Counted from the first letter of the stretch, positions 1 through 6,145 are shown. The stretch: 9,003 nucleotides of DNA from an uncultured Actinomycetes bacterium (GCA_937888775.1 CALAQT010000410.1:1-9003); one strand, 5' to 3'. The notes: generated by a model not told the origin, from the letters alone. Translations and numbers: made by a program.

Positions 1-26
1 CGCCGCCTGAAACTTGACTCATCTCT

Positions 27-41
27 GCCGGCTTCGCCGGC
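27..41. terminator. GCCGGC-TTC-GCCGGC hairpin downstream of the GGDEF-EAL gene
   Basis: A perfect 6-bp GC stem with a triloop lies about 135 bases past the stop of the minus-strand gene. It could end its transcript, though there is no T-run in that direction. The rest of 1-175 contains only a small AT-richer stem, TGAAA-TCGG-TTTCA at 134-147, and no gene. Confidence 0.35.
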
Positions 42-175
42 TCAAGCCTCCTAGTCGAGCGCCTGGCGAGGTTATTTCCGTTCGCCCGACGTAACGCTTA
101 CTTGGTTCGGGCTTGCGACGTTCCGCGAAGACGTGAAATCGGTTTCAAATCGATCCCAGGTAGCTAATGGTCGAC

Positions 176-2332
176 TCAGATCGGCGCGCCGTACGGTGAC
201 TCGGTCAGCCATGTGGTGAGCTCGTGGGCCGGGCATGGTTGGCTGAAGAGGTATCCCTGGACGCTGTCGCATCCGTAGCTGACCAGCAGGTTCATCGCGA
301 CCTCGTTCTCGACGCCCTCGGCAACGACGCTCAGACCGAGGTTGTGGGCGAGGTCGACGGTCGAGCGCACGATGACCGCGTCGTCGCTGGCGGCGGCGAG
401 GCTCGTGACGAAGGACCTGTCGATCTTGATCTCGTCCACCGGCAGGCGCTGCAGATAGGCCAGTGACGAGTACCCGGTGCCGAAGTCGTCGATCGACATC
501 CTCTCTCCCATGTCGTGCAGGCGGCCCAGGATCTCGGGGGCCACAGCTTCGATCAGTGCGCTCTCGGTGAGCTCGAGGGTCAGCCGGTCGGGCGCGGTGC
601 CCCAGGCCTCGGTCAGCTCCGCCACGATCTCGGGGAGATTGCTGCCCGAGCGAAGGCTGTGGGCGGAGATATTGACGGCCATCGTGAGATCGACGCCCTG
701 ATCAAGCCAGATCTGCTGCTGGCGCAGAGCTTCGTCGAGCACCCATCTGGTGACCGGCTCGATCAATTCGGTGCGCTCCACCTCGGGCATGAAGCTGGCG
801 GGAGCCAGTAGGCCATGTTCGGGGTGCTGCCAGCGGACGAGCGCCTCGACGCCGGAGATCTCGCGGATTCGCAGTTCGATCTTGGGCTGGTAGTGAAGGA
901 CTAGCTCGCCGCGGGCGATGCACTGACGCAGGTCGTCCAGCAGCGCGAGCTGATGCTCTGCCTGCGTTTCGTGCGCCCTGTCGAAGACGGCGTGACCACT
1001 GCCGGTCCGCTTGGCAACATACATCGCCGCGTCGGCGCGGCGGAGCAGCTCGGCCGTGGTTTTGCCGTGGTCGGGAAACACCGCGATGCCAACGTTCGCC
1101 GACACGTGAACGACCTCGTCACGGACCTCGAATCCCGGCATGCACGTCTGCTGGATCTTCCAGGCCACCGCCGCCGCCGCCGCGAGGTCGGTCGCGCCCC
1201 CGGGCAGGATCCCGAACTCATCACCACCGAGCCTGGCGATGATGTCGTTCTGTCGCAGCGCGGCGACCAGACGCTCGCCGACCTGCTTGAGCACGGTGTC
1301 GCCGTGCTCGTGTCCGAGCCGGTCGTTGACCTGCTTGAACCCATCCAGATCCATCACCAGCACCGCCCGCGACTCGTCGTTGCGCTTGGCCGACGCGACC
1401 GACTGAAGCAGGTGCTCCCCGAACAGCGTGCGATTCGCCAGACCCGTGAGCCCGTCGTGCAGCGCTTGGTGCTCAAGACCCTCGGTGTAGGCCTTGCGCT
1501 CGGAGATGTCACGCACAAAGGCGAGCGTGAGGCTCCGATCGCCGAGCTTCATCTCGCCGTGCTCCAGCTCCATCGGAAACGTCGACCCATCCTGGCGGCA
1601 GCCGAGCGTCTCAGTCGGCCGGTTCTTCGCGCCTGACTCCGGCAACCGCCCTCGCGCAGCCGTCGTCAAGCCACAAAACTCACCTCGGCGTGCGGGAGCG
1701 ATCATGAGCGTCAGCGGCTGTCCGATCACGTCTTCCTCGCGGTAGCCGAACAGCGCTTGCGCCGATCGGTTGAACGATTCGATCACGCCCCCCTCGCTGA
1801 GGGTCACGATCCCGTCCGCAACGTTGTCAAGCACCACTTGCGTGCTCGCCTCGCCGTCGCGCACGGCCCCGTTCAGCGTCGTGATCGATTCGAGCGAGCG
1901 TTGCAACTCCTGGGCCTGCACGAACAGGTCGACGAAGACCGAGACCTTGGCCCGCAGCACAGCGGGAACGACTGGCGTGAAGATGAAATCGACCGCGCCA
2001 CTGGCATACGCGGTCAGAGTCTCCGTATCCTCGCGCGCATGGGCGGTGACGAAGATGATCGGCGTCCGGCTCGACTCAAGCCGCTGCCGGATCAGCTTGG
2101 CCGTCTCATACCCGTCCATGATCGGCATCCGTACGTCCATCAAGATCAACGCAAACGTCTGGCGCAAAACGGCGCGCAGCGCAGCTTCTCCCGAGTCGGC
2201 CTCGACGACAACCACGCCCAGCGAGTCGAGGATCGCACGGATCGCGACTCGCTGACCCTCGCGATCGTTGACAACCAGCACCGCCGGTGACCGCGCCACG
2301 CCAGAAGCCTCGATCGCGCCGTCGCCCACCAT
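176..2332 (-). CDS. REC-PAS-GGDEF-EAL composite c-di-GMP signalling protein
   Basis: A cytoplasmic 718-residue protein that should make and/or hydrolyse cyclic-di-GMP; no membrane segment is seen. Domains: receiver about 16-135 (phospho-acceptor D66 in LMDVRMP, T96), helical linker, PAS about 163-280, GGDEF about 288-450, EAL about 465-715. GGDEF (369-373) is intact and preceded by RQND (360-363) five residues earlier, the usual position of the RxxD product-inhibition site. EAL residues known to matter in the family are all visible: E496-A-L, N554, E587, D615-D616, K636, E672 and Q692. Both domains could therefore be active. Oddities: the receiver's acidic pair is N22-D23, and the conserved Lys after strand 5 is T119 (FIFTPV), so phospho-signalling may be altered. 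The ATG at 2332 is used because the receiver begins about 16 residues in. No Shine-Dalgarno is seen, but an upstream minus-strand ORF stops in a TGATG overlap, suggesting coupled translation. Confidence 0.95.
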   Translation of the reverse strand: MVGDGAIEASGVARSPAVLVVNDREGQRVAIRAILDSLGVVVVEADSGEAALRAVLRQTFALILMDVRMPIMDGYETAKLIRQRLESSRTPIIFVTAHAREDTETLTAYASGAVDFIFTPVVPAVLRAKVSVFVDLFVQAQELQRSLESITTLNGAVRDGEASTQVVLDNVADGIVTLSEGGVIESFNRSAQALFGYREEDVIGQPLTLMIAPARRGEFCGLTTAARGRLPESGAKNRPTETLGCRQDGSTFPMELEHGEMKLGDRSLTLAFVRDISERKAYTEGLEHQALHDGLTGLANRTLFGEHLLQSVASAKRNDESRAVLVMDLDGFKQVNDRLGHEHGDTVLKQVGERLVAALRQNDIIARLGGDEFGILPGGATDLAAAAAVAWKIQQTCMPGFEVRDEVVHVSANVGIAVFPDHGKTTAELLRRADAAMYVAKRTGSGHAVFDRAHETQAEHQLALLDDLRQCIARGELVLHYQPKIELRIREISGVEALVRWQHPEHGLLAPASFMPEVERTELIEPVTRWVLDEALRQQQIWLDQGVDLTMAVNISAHSLRSGSNLPEIVAELTEAWGTAPDRLTLELTESALIEAVAPEILGRLHDMGERMSIDDFGTGYSSLAYLQRLPVDEIKIDRSFVTSLAAASDDAVIVRSTVDLAHNLGLSVVAEGVENEVAMNLLVSYGCDSVQGYLFSQPCPAHELTTWLTESPYGAPI

Positions 2333-2523
2333 CAGCCAAGCACGTCAAATACCGGCGCAGCAGCCACGGCAACCTCGATCCGCTTACCGAAGGCAAGCAG
2401 GCGGTTTGGGTACCGCGCAGGGAATTCGGTGTGCGCGCGGGGTCTGCGCTCGACTCCCAGGGCCTCGGACGGCGGCGAGTACTCGGTGCCGTCGACAGGC
2501 TTGCTGGCATGGTGAGTGATCAT
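2332..2523 (-). CDS. Possible small ORF coupled to the GGDEF-EAL gene, unknown function
   Basis: This is a 63-residue reading frame starting at ATG 2523. Its TGA (2334-2332) shares one base with the ATG of the GGDEF-EAL gene (TGATG), a common translational-coupling layout. It ends in a hydrophobic stretch (IEVAVAAAPVFDVLG). Third-position GC in this stretch is about 77% by my count, against about 69% for the opposite-strand frame that shares its second codon positions. The same frame stays open to 3129, but beyond about 2815 it reads as Cys/Arg/Ser/Pro-rich noise, so the true start lies between about 2805 and 2523. A GTG at 2805 is the longer alternative. I recognise no family. It could instead be the remnant of a larger gene. 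Confidence 0.33.
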   Translation of the reverse strand: MITHHASKPVDGTEYSPPSEALGVERRPRAHTEFPARYPNRLLAFGKRIEVAVAAAPVFDVLG

Positions 2524-2530
2524 CTCGAAG

Positions 2531-2548
2531 GCCGATTGTGATATCGGC
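2531..2548. repeat. Inverted repeat GCCGAT-N6-ATCGGC
   Basis: Two perfect 6-bp arms (2531-2536 and 2543-2548) are separated by TGTGAT. It lies just upstream of the candidate minus-strand start at 2523 and about 90 bp before the candidate plus-strand start at 2635. That is where an operator for divergent transcription could sit. It could equally be chance in GC-rich DNA. Confidence 0.35.
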
Positions 2549-2634
2549 ACGAACGAGCGCACACTTGAGCCCGAGCCTTCCCGCGATCCGCCATTCCTGG
2601 CGTTCGAACCGCTGGGGGAACGGTCAACGGGCAC

Positions 2635-2814
2635 TTGACGCGAGAGGGGCTCGTCTTTGCCAGCGAGCTTCAGTTGCAGCAGCTGTTGCGGTTGCTCGAT
2701 CGACAGGCTGAGGTGCTTGCCCAGCTCCGCGACCGAACCGGGCCGCTTCTGCCCGCAACCCGCGTAATTAGCGCGTTGTTCGGCGAAACCGCGCTCAAGG
2801 ATCACCTCACATAA
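2635..2814 (+). CDS. Possible 59-residue leucine-rich helical ORF, unknown function
   Basis: The frame runs from TTG 2635 to TAA 2812-2814 and is open only from about 2570. The product is strongly helical and leucine/glutamine-rich (ELQLQQLLRLLDRQAEVL), like a short amphipathic or coiled-coil segment, and ends in ALKDHLT. Third-position GC is about 75%, but the antisense frame that shares second codon positions scores the same, so base composition does not settle the strand. No good Shine-Dalgarno precedes TTG. The next plus-strand ORF starts 31 nt after its stop in a different frame, and that frame already reads hydrophobic before its ATG. The two may be one frameshifted gene, with this as the cytoplasmic N-terminus, or a two-gene unit. 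Confidence 0.3.
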   Translation: MTREGLVFASELQLQQLLRLLDRQAEVLAQLRDRTGPLLPATRVISALFGETALKDHLT

Positions 2815-2845
2815 GGTTGGTTTCTGGCTCGGGTTCGGCATCGCG

Positions 2846-3325
2846 ATGGTCGGCCTCCTAGCCGGGCTGTGGTTCTCGATTCGCGTGCTGCTTCCGGTGA
2901 GCGACGTCCAGACTACCAGCCGCTCCAGCAAGGACGACACTGAGCGCAGGAACGGGCGCGAGCAGCTGACTGGACGACCGGGTGCTGCGCGCAAGGAAGG
3001 CTCCGAGAGATCGCAACAGAGCCGGTCCGAGCAGAACCTTGGCCACGAGCTTGGGCGCTCGGCTTGGTTGGCCGGATGGCTACGCAAGCGCCTGCAAGGT
3101 CCTCGCGAGCAGCGCGACTGGCACATCACACTTGGTGCGGACGCGTTGGTTGACCTGCCGGCCGACGAGGCCGGAGCGCGCGCCGAAGTCTACAACGCGT
3201 TGAACGGGTGGCTCCGGAAGAACCACGCCACGATCGACGCGCGCACGGACTGCTTCATCGCTGCCAGCGCAAGCCTGTTCGTGCAGCTCGCGGGCTGGAT
3301 CATCGCGCTGATCGCTCCCGGCTGA
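2846..3325 (+). CDS. Small membrane protein with a hydrophobic segment at each end, unknown function
   Basis: A 159-residue product from ATG 2846. Residues 2-18 are hydrophobic. Residues 20-95 are hydrophilic, charged and Ser/Arg/Glu-rich, probably disordered. About 92-135 looks folded, including EVYNALNGWLRKNHATIDAR. Residues 137-157 form a second hydrophobic segment (FIAASASLFVQLAGWIIALI) that nearly ends the protein. Two helices with a soluble loop between them is the simplest topology. Codon use is clearly coding in this frame. The hydrophobic stretch continues upstream of the ATG in the same frame (KVGFWLGFGIA), while no start codon exists there and the frame closes at a TAA near 2766, so the annotated N-terminus may be truncated or frameshifted from the ORF at 2635-2814. 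I do not recognise the family. Two-helix membrane effectors of defence systems have a similar outline, but I see no diagnostic motif. Confidence 0.6.
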   Translation: MVGLLAGLWFSIRVLLPVSDVQTTSRSSKDDTERRNGREQLTGRPGAARKEGSERSQQSRSEQNLGHELGRSAWLAGWLRKRLQGPREQRDWHITLGADALVDLPADEAGARAEVYNALNGWLRKNHATIDARTDCFIAASASLFVQLAGWIIALIAPG

Positions 3326-3437
3326 ACCACCCAATCCCCACTTCCGCTGGTGATTGCAAATTGCGGAAAGGCCGTCGGCGCGGGCGCCACCGCTGTCGGG
3401 ATAAAGAACGCTCACCGAACACTTGACGGGGCCGGGC

Positions 3438-3452
3438 GGACGAAGTCCGTCC
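3438..3452. terminator. Weak hairpin between convergent genes
   Basis: GGACG (3438-3442), a five-base loop AAGTC and CGTCC (3448-3452) form a 5-bp stem. It lies in the gap between the plus-strand membrane ORF (stop 3325) and the minus-strand stress-protein stop (3468), where a bidirectional terminator is expected. No T-run follows on either strand, so the assignment is weak. Confidence 0.25.
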
Positions 3453-3467
3453 TCCGGTGTGCCGGCG

Positions 3468-3920
3468 TCATGCCTCGGGTCTGATCGCGGCGGCCGGGAT
3501 TACGATCACCGGGCGGTCAGCGATGTGCAGCAGCTCGTGTGAGACGCTGCCCAACAGCGCCCGGACGCGCCCGAGCCCGCGGGCACCGACCACGATCTCA
3601 TCGGCGTGGCGAGCGCGCGCAACATCGATGATCGCCTCGGCTGCCGGACCTCCGATCAGCTCTGTCTCGTACTCCACGCCTGCCAGCAAGTCATCCAGCG
3701 GCAGGTCGCGAAGCAGAGCCTCGCCGCGATCGCGGCGGTCGGAGAGAAAATGATCGTAATAGGGGGAACCAAGGAAGTCCGGCGGGAGCTCGTAGGCGTG
3801 GACGACGAACAAGCGGCCCTCAGTTCCCGCCCGCTGCGCGGCGAACACTAGCGCGGCGCGTGCCGGATCCGATCCGTCGTAGCCGACCACGATCGTTGGC
3901 GTGGGCTCTCGTGACGACAT
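3468..3920 (-). CDS. Universal stress protein (UspA family), single domain
   Basis: A 150-residue cytoplasmic protein of the usual single-domain Usp length, expected to bind ATP or another nucleotide and act in stress tolerance, commonly as a dimer. The first strand carries VVGYDGSD (11-18) with the conserved Asp. The phosphate-binding loop is G112-A-R-G115 followed by G124-S125 (GLGRVRALLGSVSHELL), then the final strand RPVIVIP. The spacing between the second Gly and the Gly-Ser is eight residues rather than the textbook nine. I recall this shorter form from actinobacterial members. The frame stays open 70 codons further upstream, but that part is Arg/Cys/Pro-rich with no Usp similarity, so ATG 3920, just before the first beta strand, is chosen. 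Only a weak GAAG precedes it. A good promoter and a palindrome lie 90-140 bp upstream. Confidence 0.93.
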   Translation of the reverse strand: MSSREPTPTIVVGYDGSDPARAALVFAAQRAGTEGRLFVVHAYELPPDFLGSPYYDHFLSDRRDRGEALLRDLPLDDLLAGVEYETELIGGPAAEAIIDVARARHADEIVVGARGLGRVRALLGSVSHELLHIADRPVIVIPAAAIRPEA

Positions 3921-4001
3921 CTTCAGAACACTACGCGACGGCGTGCTTCCCGGGGGAAACCGGTCAGGGAACCCCGAGTTGTCGGTGGCGCGATCGGGGA
4001 G

Positions 4002-4017
4002 GGGATCGGATGATCCC
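4002..4017. repeat. Inverted repeat GGGATC-GGAT-GATCCC over the -10 region
   Basis: Perfect 6-bp arms at 4002-4007 and 4012-4017 flank a 4-base loop. The repeat covers the candidate -10 box of the stress-protein promoter. It could be a repressor site or a hairpin at the 5' end of the transcript. Confidence 0.3.
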
Positions 4018-4039
4018 TGCGGAAGGTCTGGCTGGTCAA
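4010..4039 (-). promoter_or_regulatory. Candidate sigma-70-type promoter of the universal stress gene
   Basis: On the minus strand TTGACC (4039-4034; 5 of 6 to the -35 consensus) is followed after 18 bp by GATCAT (4015-4010; 4 of 6 to the -10 consensus, including A2 and T6). Transcription would start near 4003, leaving a leader of roughly 80 nt before ATG 3920. A 20-bp palindrome touches the upstream edge of the -35 box. Confidence 0.5.
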
Positions 4040-4059
4040 ACACCGCCCGCGGGCGGTGT
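4040..4059. promoter_or_regulatory. Perfect 20-bp palindrome, likely operator
   Basis: ACACCGCCCG/CGGGCGGTGT is an uninterrupted perfect inverted repeat. It directly abuts the candidate -35 box of the stress-protein promoter and overlaps a second 8-bp palindrome TGTGCACA (4057-4064). A dimeric regulator binding here would be placed as an activator just upstream of -35, or as a repressor touching it. I do not recognise the regulator. A cruciform or hairpin role is possible because the site is very GC-rich. Confidence 0.5.
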
Positions 4060-4270
4060 GCACAACATCGCAGCGTCGGGCTCTCGCACATGAACAGTGG
4101 GGATGTCGCCGCTTTGCAACGGAGCGTCACGCCCCCGAGGATGCTTCCTCTACTCGGTCGGCGCGCGCTGCGTTATCGGCGCGCTGCGGGAGGGTGTGGA
4201 GCGGGCAGCCCACGATGCTTATTCAAGGCGATGGGTTCTCCGGTCGATGAGAGGGCATGGGTGAGCTACC

Positions 4271-4570
4271 GTGGATCTGCGCGATACGTCGCTGATCGTC
4301 GCCTTGGCCGTCGTCGGCGCGCAGCCGCGAGCGGTTGCGAGCGAACAGGCGAGAGCTCCGTCGAGCGTGGCGCGAACGGAGCAGAATTCCGACTCGATCG
4401 ATCGAAGCTGTGACAGGCCGGTAGCTCGAGCGTCCTCGCCGGCAACCACGGAAGCCTTGCGCCGGCGGGGCGCTTCGCGCCGCTCGGGGACAACCCGAGA
4501 ACCGGCTCACGCTCAGGGGCCGATCCATGCACGCCTAGCGGGAAGCCTCTCAGAGACAGGCCGGCCATGA
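4271..4570 (+). CDS. Possible 99-residue ORF coupled to the HD-GYP gene
   Basis: The frame starts at GTG 4271, with GGTGAG about six bases upstream, and ends at TGA 4568-4570, overlapping the ATG at 4567 as ATGA. The N-terminus contains a short hydrophobic run (SLIVALAVVGA), then a Ser/Arg/Ala/Pro-rich low-complexity region, so it might be an exported or membrane-anchored small protein. The first 30 or so codons have high third-position GC. The second half loses this and overlaps three strong hairpins (4438-4500), which argues against coding there. It may be a leader ORF, a decayed gene or chance. Its main support is the coupling geometry. Confidence 0.3.
   Translation: MDLRDTSLIVALAVVGAQPRAVASEQARAPSSVARTEQNSDSIDRSCDRPVARASSPATTEALRRRGASRRSGTTREPAHAQGPIHARLAGSLSETGRP
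4438..4500 (+). ncRNA. Three adjacent hairpins in the leader of the HD-GYP gene
   Basis: Three stems lie side by side. GCCGGC 4438-4443 pairs with 4461-4466, extendable by AA/TT across a two-base bulge. GGCGC 4469-4473 pairs with GCGCC 4477-4481 around a TTC triloop. CTCGGG 4483-4488 pairs with CCCGAG 4494-4499 around GACAA. They end 67 bases before the ATG at 4567. No U-tract follows, so a simple terminator is unlikely. I looked for the core of the c-di-GMP class I riboswitch and did not find it. A structured leader is inferred only from the pairing. Confidence 0.3.
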
Positions 4571-5742
4571 GAGTCGCTCGCGTGGCGGGTGGTTGCGTGG
4601 TCGCTGTCGGGCTGCTGGTCCTGGCCGGGTTGCTGTTTGACTTCCCGCTGTTGAAGGGACCGCTGCCCGGTCTCGTGCAGATGAAGGCGAACTCCGCGGT
4701 CGGTTTTCTCGCGACAGGAGTCGCCCTGCTGCTGACGATCTCGCAGCCCTCTGCAGGGGGACGGCGTGCGGCGCGTCTTCTCGCCGGCCTCGCGATAGCG
4801 ATCGGGACGCTCACGCTGGCCGAGTTTCTGCTTGGTCGCAACCTGGGACTCGACGAGCTGCTGTTCCGAGACGCCCGCGCCGCCCACATATTCGCGCCTG
4901 GCCGGATGGCTCCACAGGCCGCGGTCAACTTCATCTCGCTGGGTTTCGCGCTGCTGCTCCTGAGCACAGCGAGGGCCAAGAGCCGGCTGGTGGAAACGCT
5001 TATCGGAGCGTCGTTCGTGATCGCACTCTTCGCCGTGATCGGCTACGCCTTTGGCGTCTCGGAGCTGAACGGGATCCCTGGCTTCAGTCCGATCGCGTTC
5101 ACCACGGCTCTTACGTTCCTCGTGCTGTGCGTTGGCATCGCTGTCGCTTCACCGGATCGTGTGTCCGTCGACCTAGCGTCGAGCAAGGGGCCGGGGGGCG
5201 TCGTGTTGAGGAGGCTGCTGCCGTCCGTCGTGGTCTTCCCGATCTTCGGCTGGCTTCTGCTCGAAGGCGAGCGCCATTTACTGTATTCAGCGGCGGTCGC
5301 GGTCACGCTGTTCGTGATCGTCGCGACAGTCGTGCTCGCGCTCGCGATCGTGTTGCTCGCGAAGCGGCTGAATCGGCTCGAGCTTGAGCGCCAGCAGGCT
5401 GCTGCGAGGGGGATCCGTCTGGCGACGTTGATCGACGCGTCAAACGAGGCCATCATCAGCGCGAACGCTGACGGGCTGATCACGACCTGGAACCGTGCCG
5501 CCGAGGCGTTGTATGGATACACCGAAGAGGAGATCACCGGCTGGGCCGATGAGCGTCTTCTGCCCGCCGGAGAAAGTCCAAGAGCAGCGACAGTTGCTGC
5601 AAGCCGCTGCGCGCGGGGAGGTGATCGTCGAACTCGACACCCAGCGCCTCAACAAGAACGGCTCGCTGCTCGACGTCTCGGTGACGATCTCGAGGATCAT
5701 GGAGGCTGGATCTGTGAGCGGCTTCTGCGCCGTGACCCATGA
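4567..5742 (+). CDS. N-terminal fragment of the broken HD-GYP gene (sensor plus half PAS)
   Basis: This is what would be translated from ATG 4567 as the sequence stands: 391 residues, of which about the first 325 are native. They comprise an eight-helix membrane region and the start of a PAS domain ending at YTEEEITG. The last 65 or so residues are frameshifted and Arg/Pro-rich. The membrane part contains three similar segments: MKANSAVGFLATGVALLL at 39-56, MAPQAAVNFISLGFALLLL at 114-132, and IAFTTALTFLVLCVGI at 176-191. Each places an aromatic-containing helix after a short polar start. This membrane region is widespread ahead of PAS, kinase and GGDEF domains; I do not know its ligand. A product this short would lack catalytic function. 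Confidence 0.7.
   Translation: MRVARVAGGCVVAVGLLVLAGLLFDFPLLKGPLPGLVQMKANSAVGFLATGVALLLTISQPSAGGRRAARLLAGLAIAIGTLTLAEFLLGRNLGLDELLFRDARAAHIFAPGRMAPQAAVNFISLGFALLLLSTARAKSRLVETLIGASFVIALFAVIGYAFGVSELNGIPGFSPIAFTTALTFLVLCVGIAVASPDRVSVDLASSKGPGGVVLRRLLPSVVVFPIFGWLLLEGERHLLYSAAVAVTLFVIVATVVLALAIVLLAKRLNRLELERQQAAARGIRLATLIDASNEAIISANADGLITTWNRAAEALYGYTEEEITGWADERLLPAGESPRAATVAASRCARGGDRRTRHPAPQQERLAARRLGDDLEDHGGWICERLLRRDP
5543..5545 (+). other. Frameshift site (+1) in the PAS domain
   Basis: Before this point frame 1 reads ALYGYTEEEITG, a normal PAS helix. After it only frame 2 gives the continuation PMSVFCPPEKVQEQRQLL. Removing one G from the TGGGCC run joins them as ITG-W-PMSV, close to the family's usual ITGRPMS. 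The change is one extra base in a three-G run. Confidence 0.85.
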
Positions 5743-6145
5743 CATCACAGACCGCGTCCGGGCACGCGACGAGCTCGAGCAGAGGGTCCGCGAACGCACC
5801 CATGACTTGTTCCGCTCACGCGCCGAGACTCTGCAGAGCCTGGCACTCGCAGCGGAGTACCGCGACCACGAGACCGCGCAGCACACCGAGCGGGTTGGCG
5901 AGAACGCCGCACAACTCGGACTCCCCGCCAGCGTCGTCGCGCTGATCCGCCAAGCTGCCCCGCTGCACGACGTTGGCAAGATCGGAATCCCCGACCAGAT
6001 CCTCCTCAAGCCCGCACAGCTAACTCCTGAAGAGGTCGCGATCATGAAGCAACACACGACCCTCGGCGCGAGACTGCTCGCCGGAAGCGACGGCGAGATC
6101 CTCCAGCTGGCCGAGCAGATCGCGCTGACCCACCACGAACGATGA
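5549..6145 (+). CDS. C-terminal fragment: half PAS plus truncated HD-GYP
   Basis: The second frame of the broken gene. The first in-frame ATG after the frameshift is 5549 (the open frame reaches back to an ATG at 5495 in out-of-frame sequence). It would give 198 residues: the end of a PAS domain (MSVFCPPEKV to DITDRVRARDELEQ), a charged helix, and HD-GYP from LALAAEYRDHETAQH to HHER. The TGA then removes the GYP motif and the metal-binding Asp of VVDSFDAM, so phosphodiesterase activity is not expected. No convincing ribosome binding site precedes 5549. Confidence 0.55.
   Translation: MSVFCPPEKVQEQRQLLQAAARGEVIVELDTQRLNKNGSLLDVSVTISRIMEAGSVSGFCAVTHDITDRVRARDELEQRVRERTHDLFRSRAETLQSLALAAEYRDHETAQHTERVGENAAQLGLPASVVALIRQAAPLHDVGKIGIPDQILLKPAQLTPEEVAIMKQHTTLGARLLAGSDGEILQLAEQIALTHHER
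6143..6145 (+). other. Premature TGA replacing Trp in the HD-GYP signature
   Basis: The reading is CAC CAC GAA CGA TGA GAC GGC AAC GGC TAC CCA, i.e. HHER-stop-DGNGYP. HD-GYP domains have H-H-E-R/K-W-D/N-G-x-G-Y-P, so TGG to TGA is the simplest explanation. The frame continues cleanly for 110 codons to TGA 6473-6475. Confidence 0.9.

Noticed and set aside
953..1636. Plus-strand 227-residue frame
   Set aside because: It is antisense to the GGDEF/PAS part of an unambiguous gene and shares its base periodicity.
2535..3129. Full 265-residue minus-strand frame as a single gene
   Set aside because: Beyond about 2815 it is Cys/Arg/Ser/Pro-rich and overlaps the convincing plus-strand membrane ORF. 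Only the 3' part is kept as a low-confidence feature.
3921..4130. 70-residue N-terminal extension of the universal stress protein
   Set aside because: It has no Usp similarity and unfavourable composition, and it covers the palindrome and promoter. ATG 3920 sits just before the first Usp strand.
4394..4405. 12-bp palindrome TCGATCGATCGA
   Set aside because: It is a simple TCGA/GATC reiteration common in GC-rich genomes, not near a likely promoter.
4400..4566. c-di-GMP riboswitch upstream of the HD-GYP gene
   Set aside because: The conserved class I core and tetraloop/receptor sequences are not visible. The hairpins present do not match the known fold.
6143..6145. TGA as selenocysteine
   Set aside because: The position is Trp in HD-GYP domains, no selenoprotein family fits, and I see no obvious SECIS-like stem directly after it.
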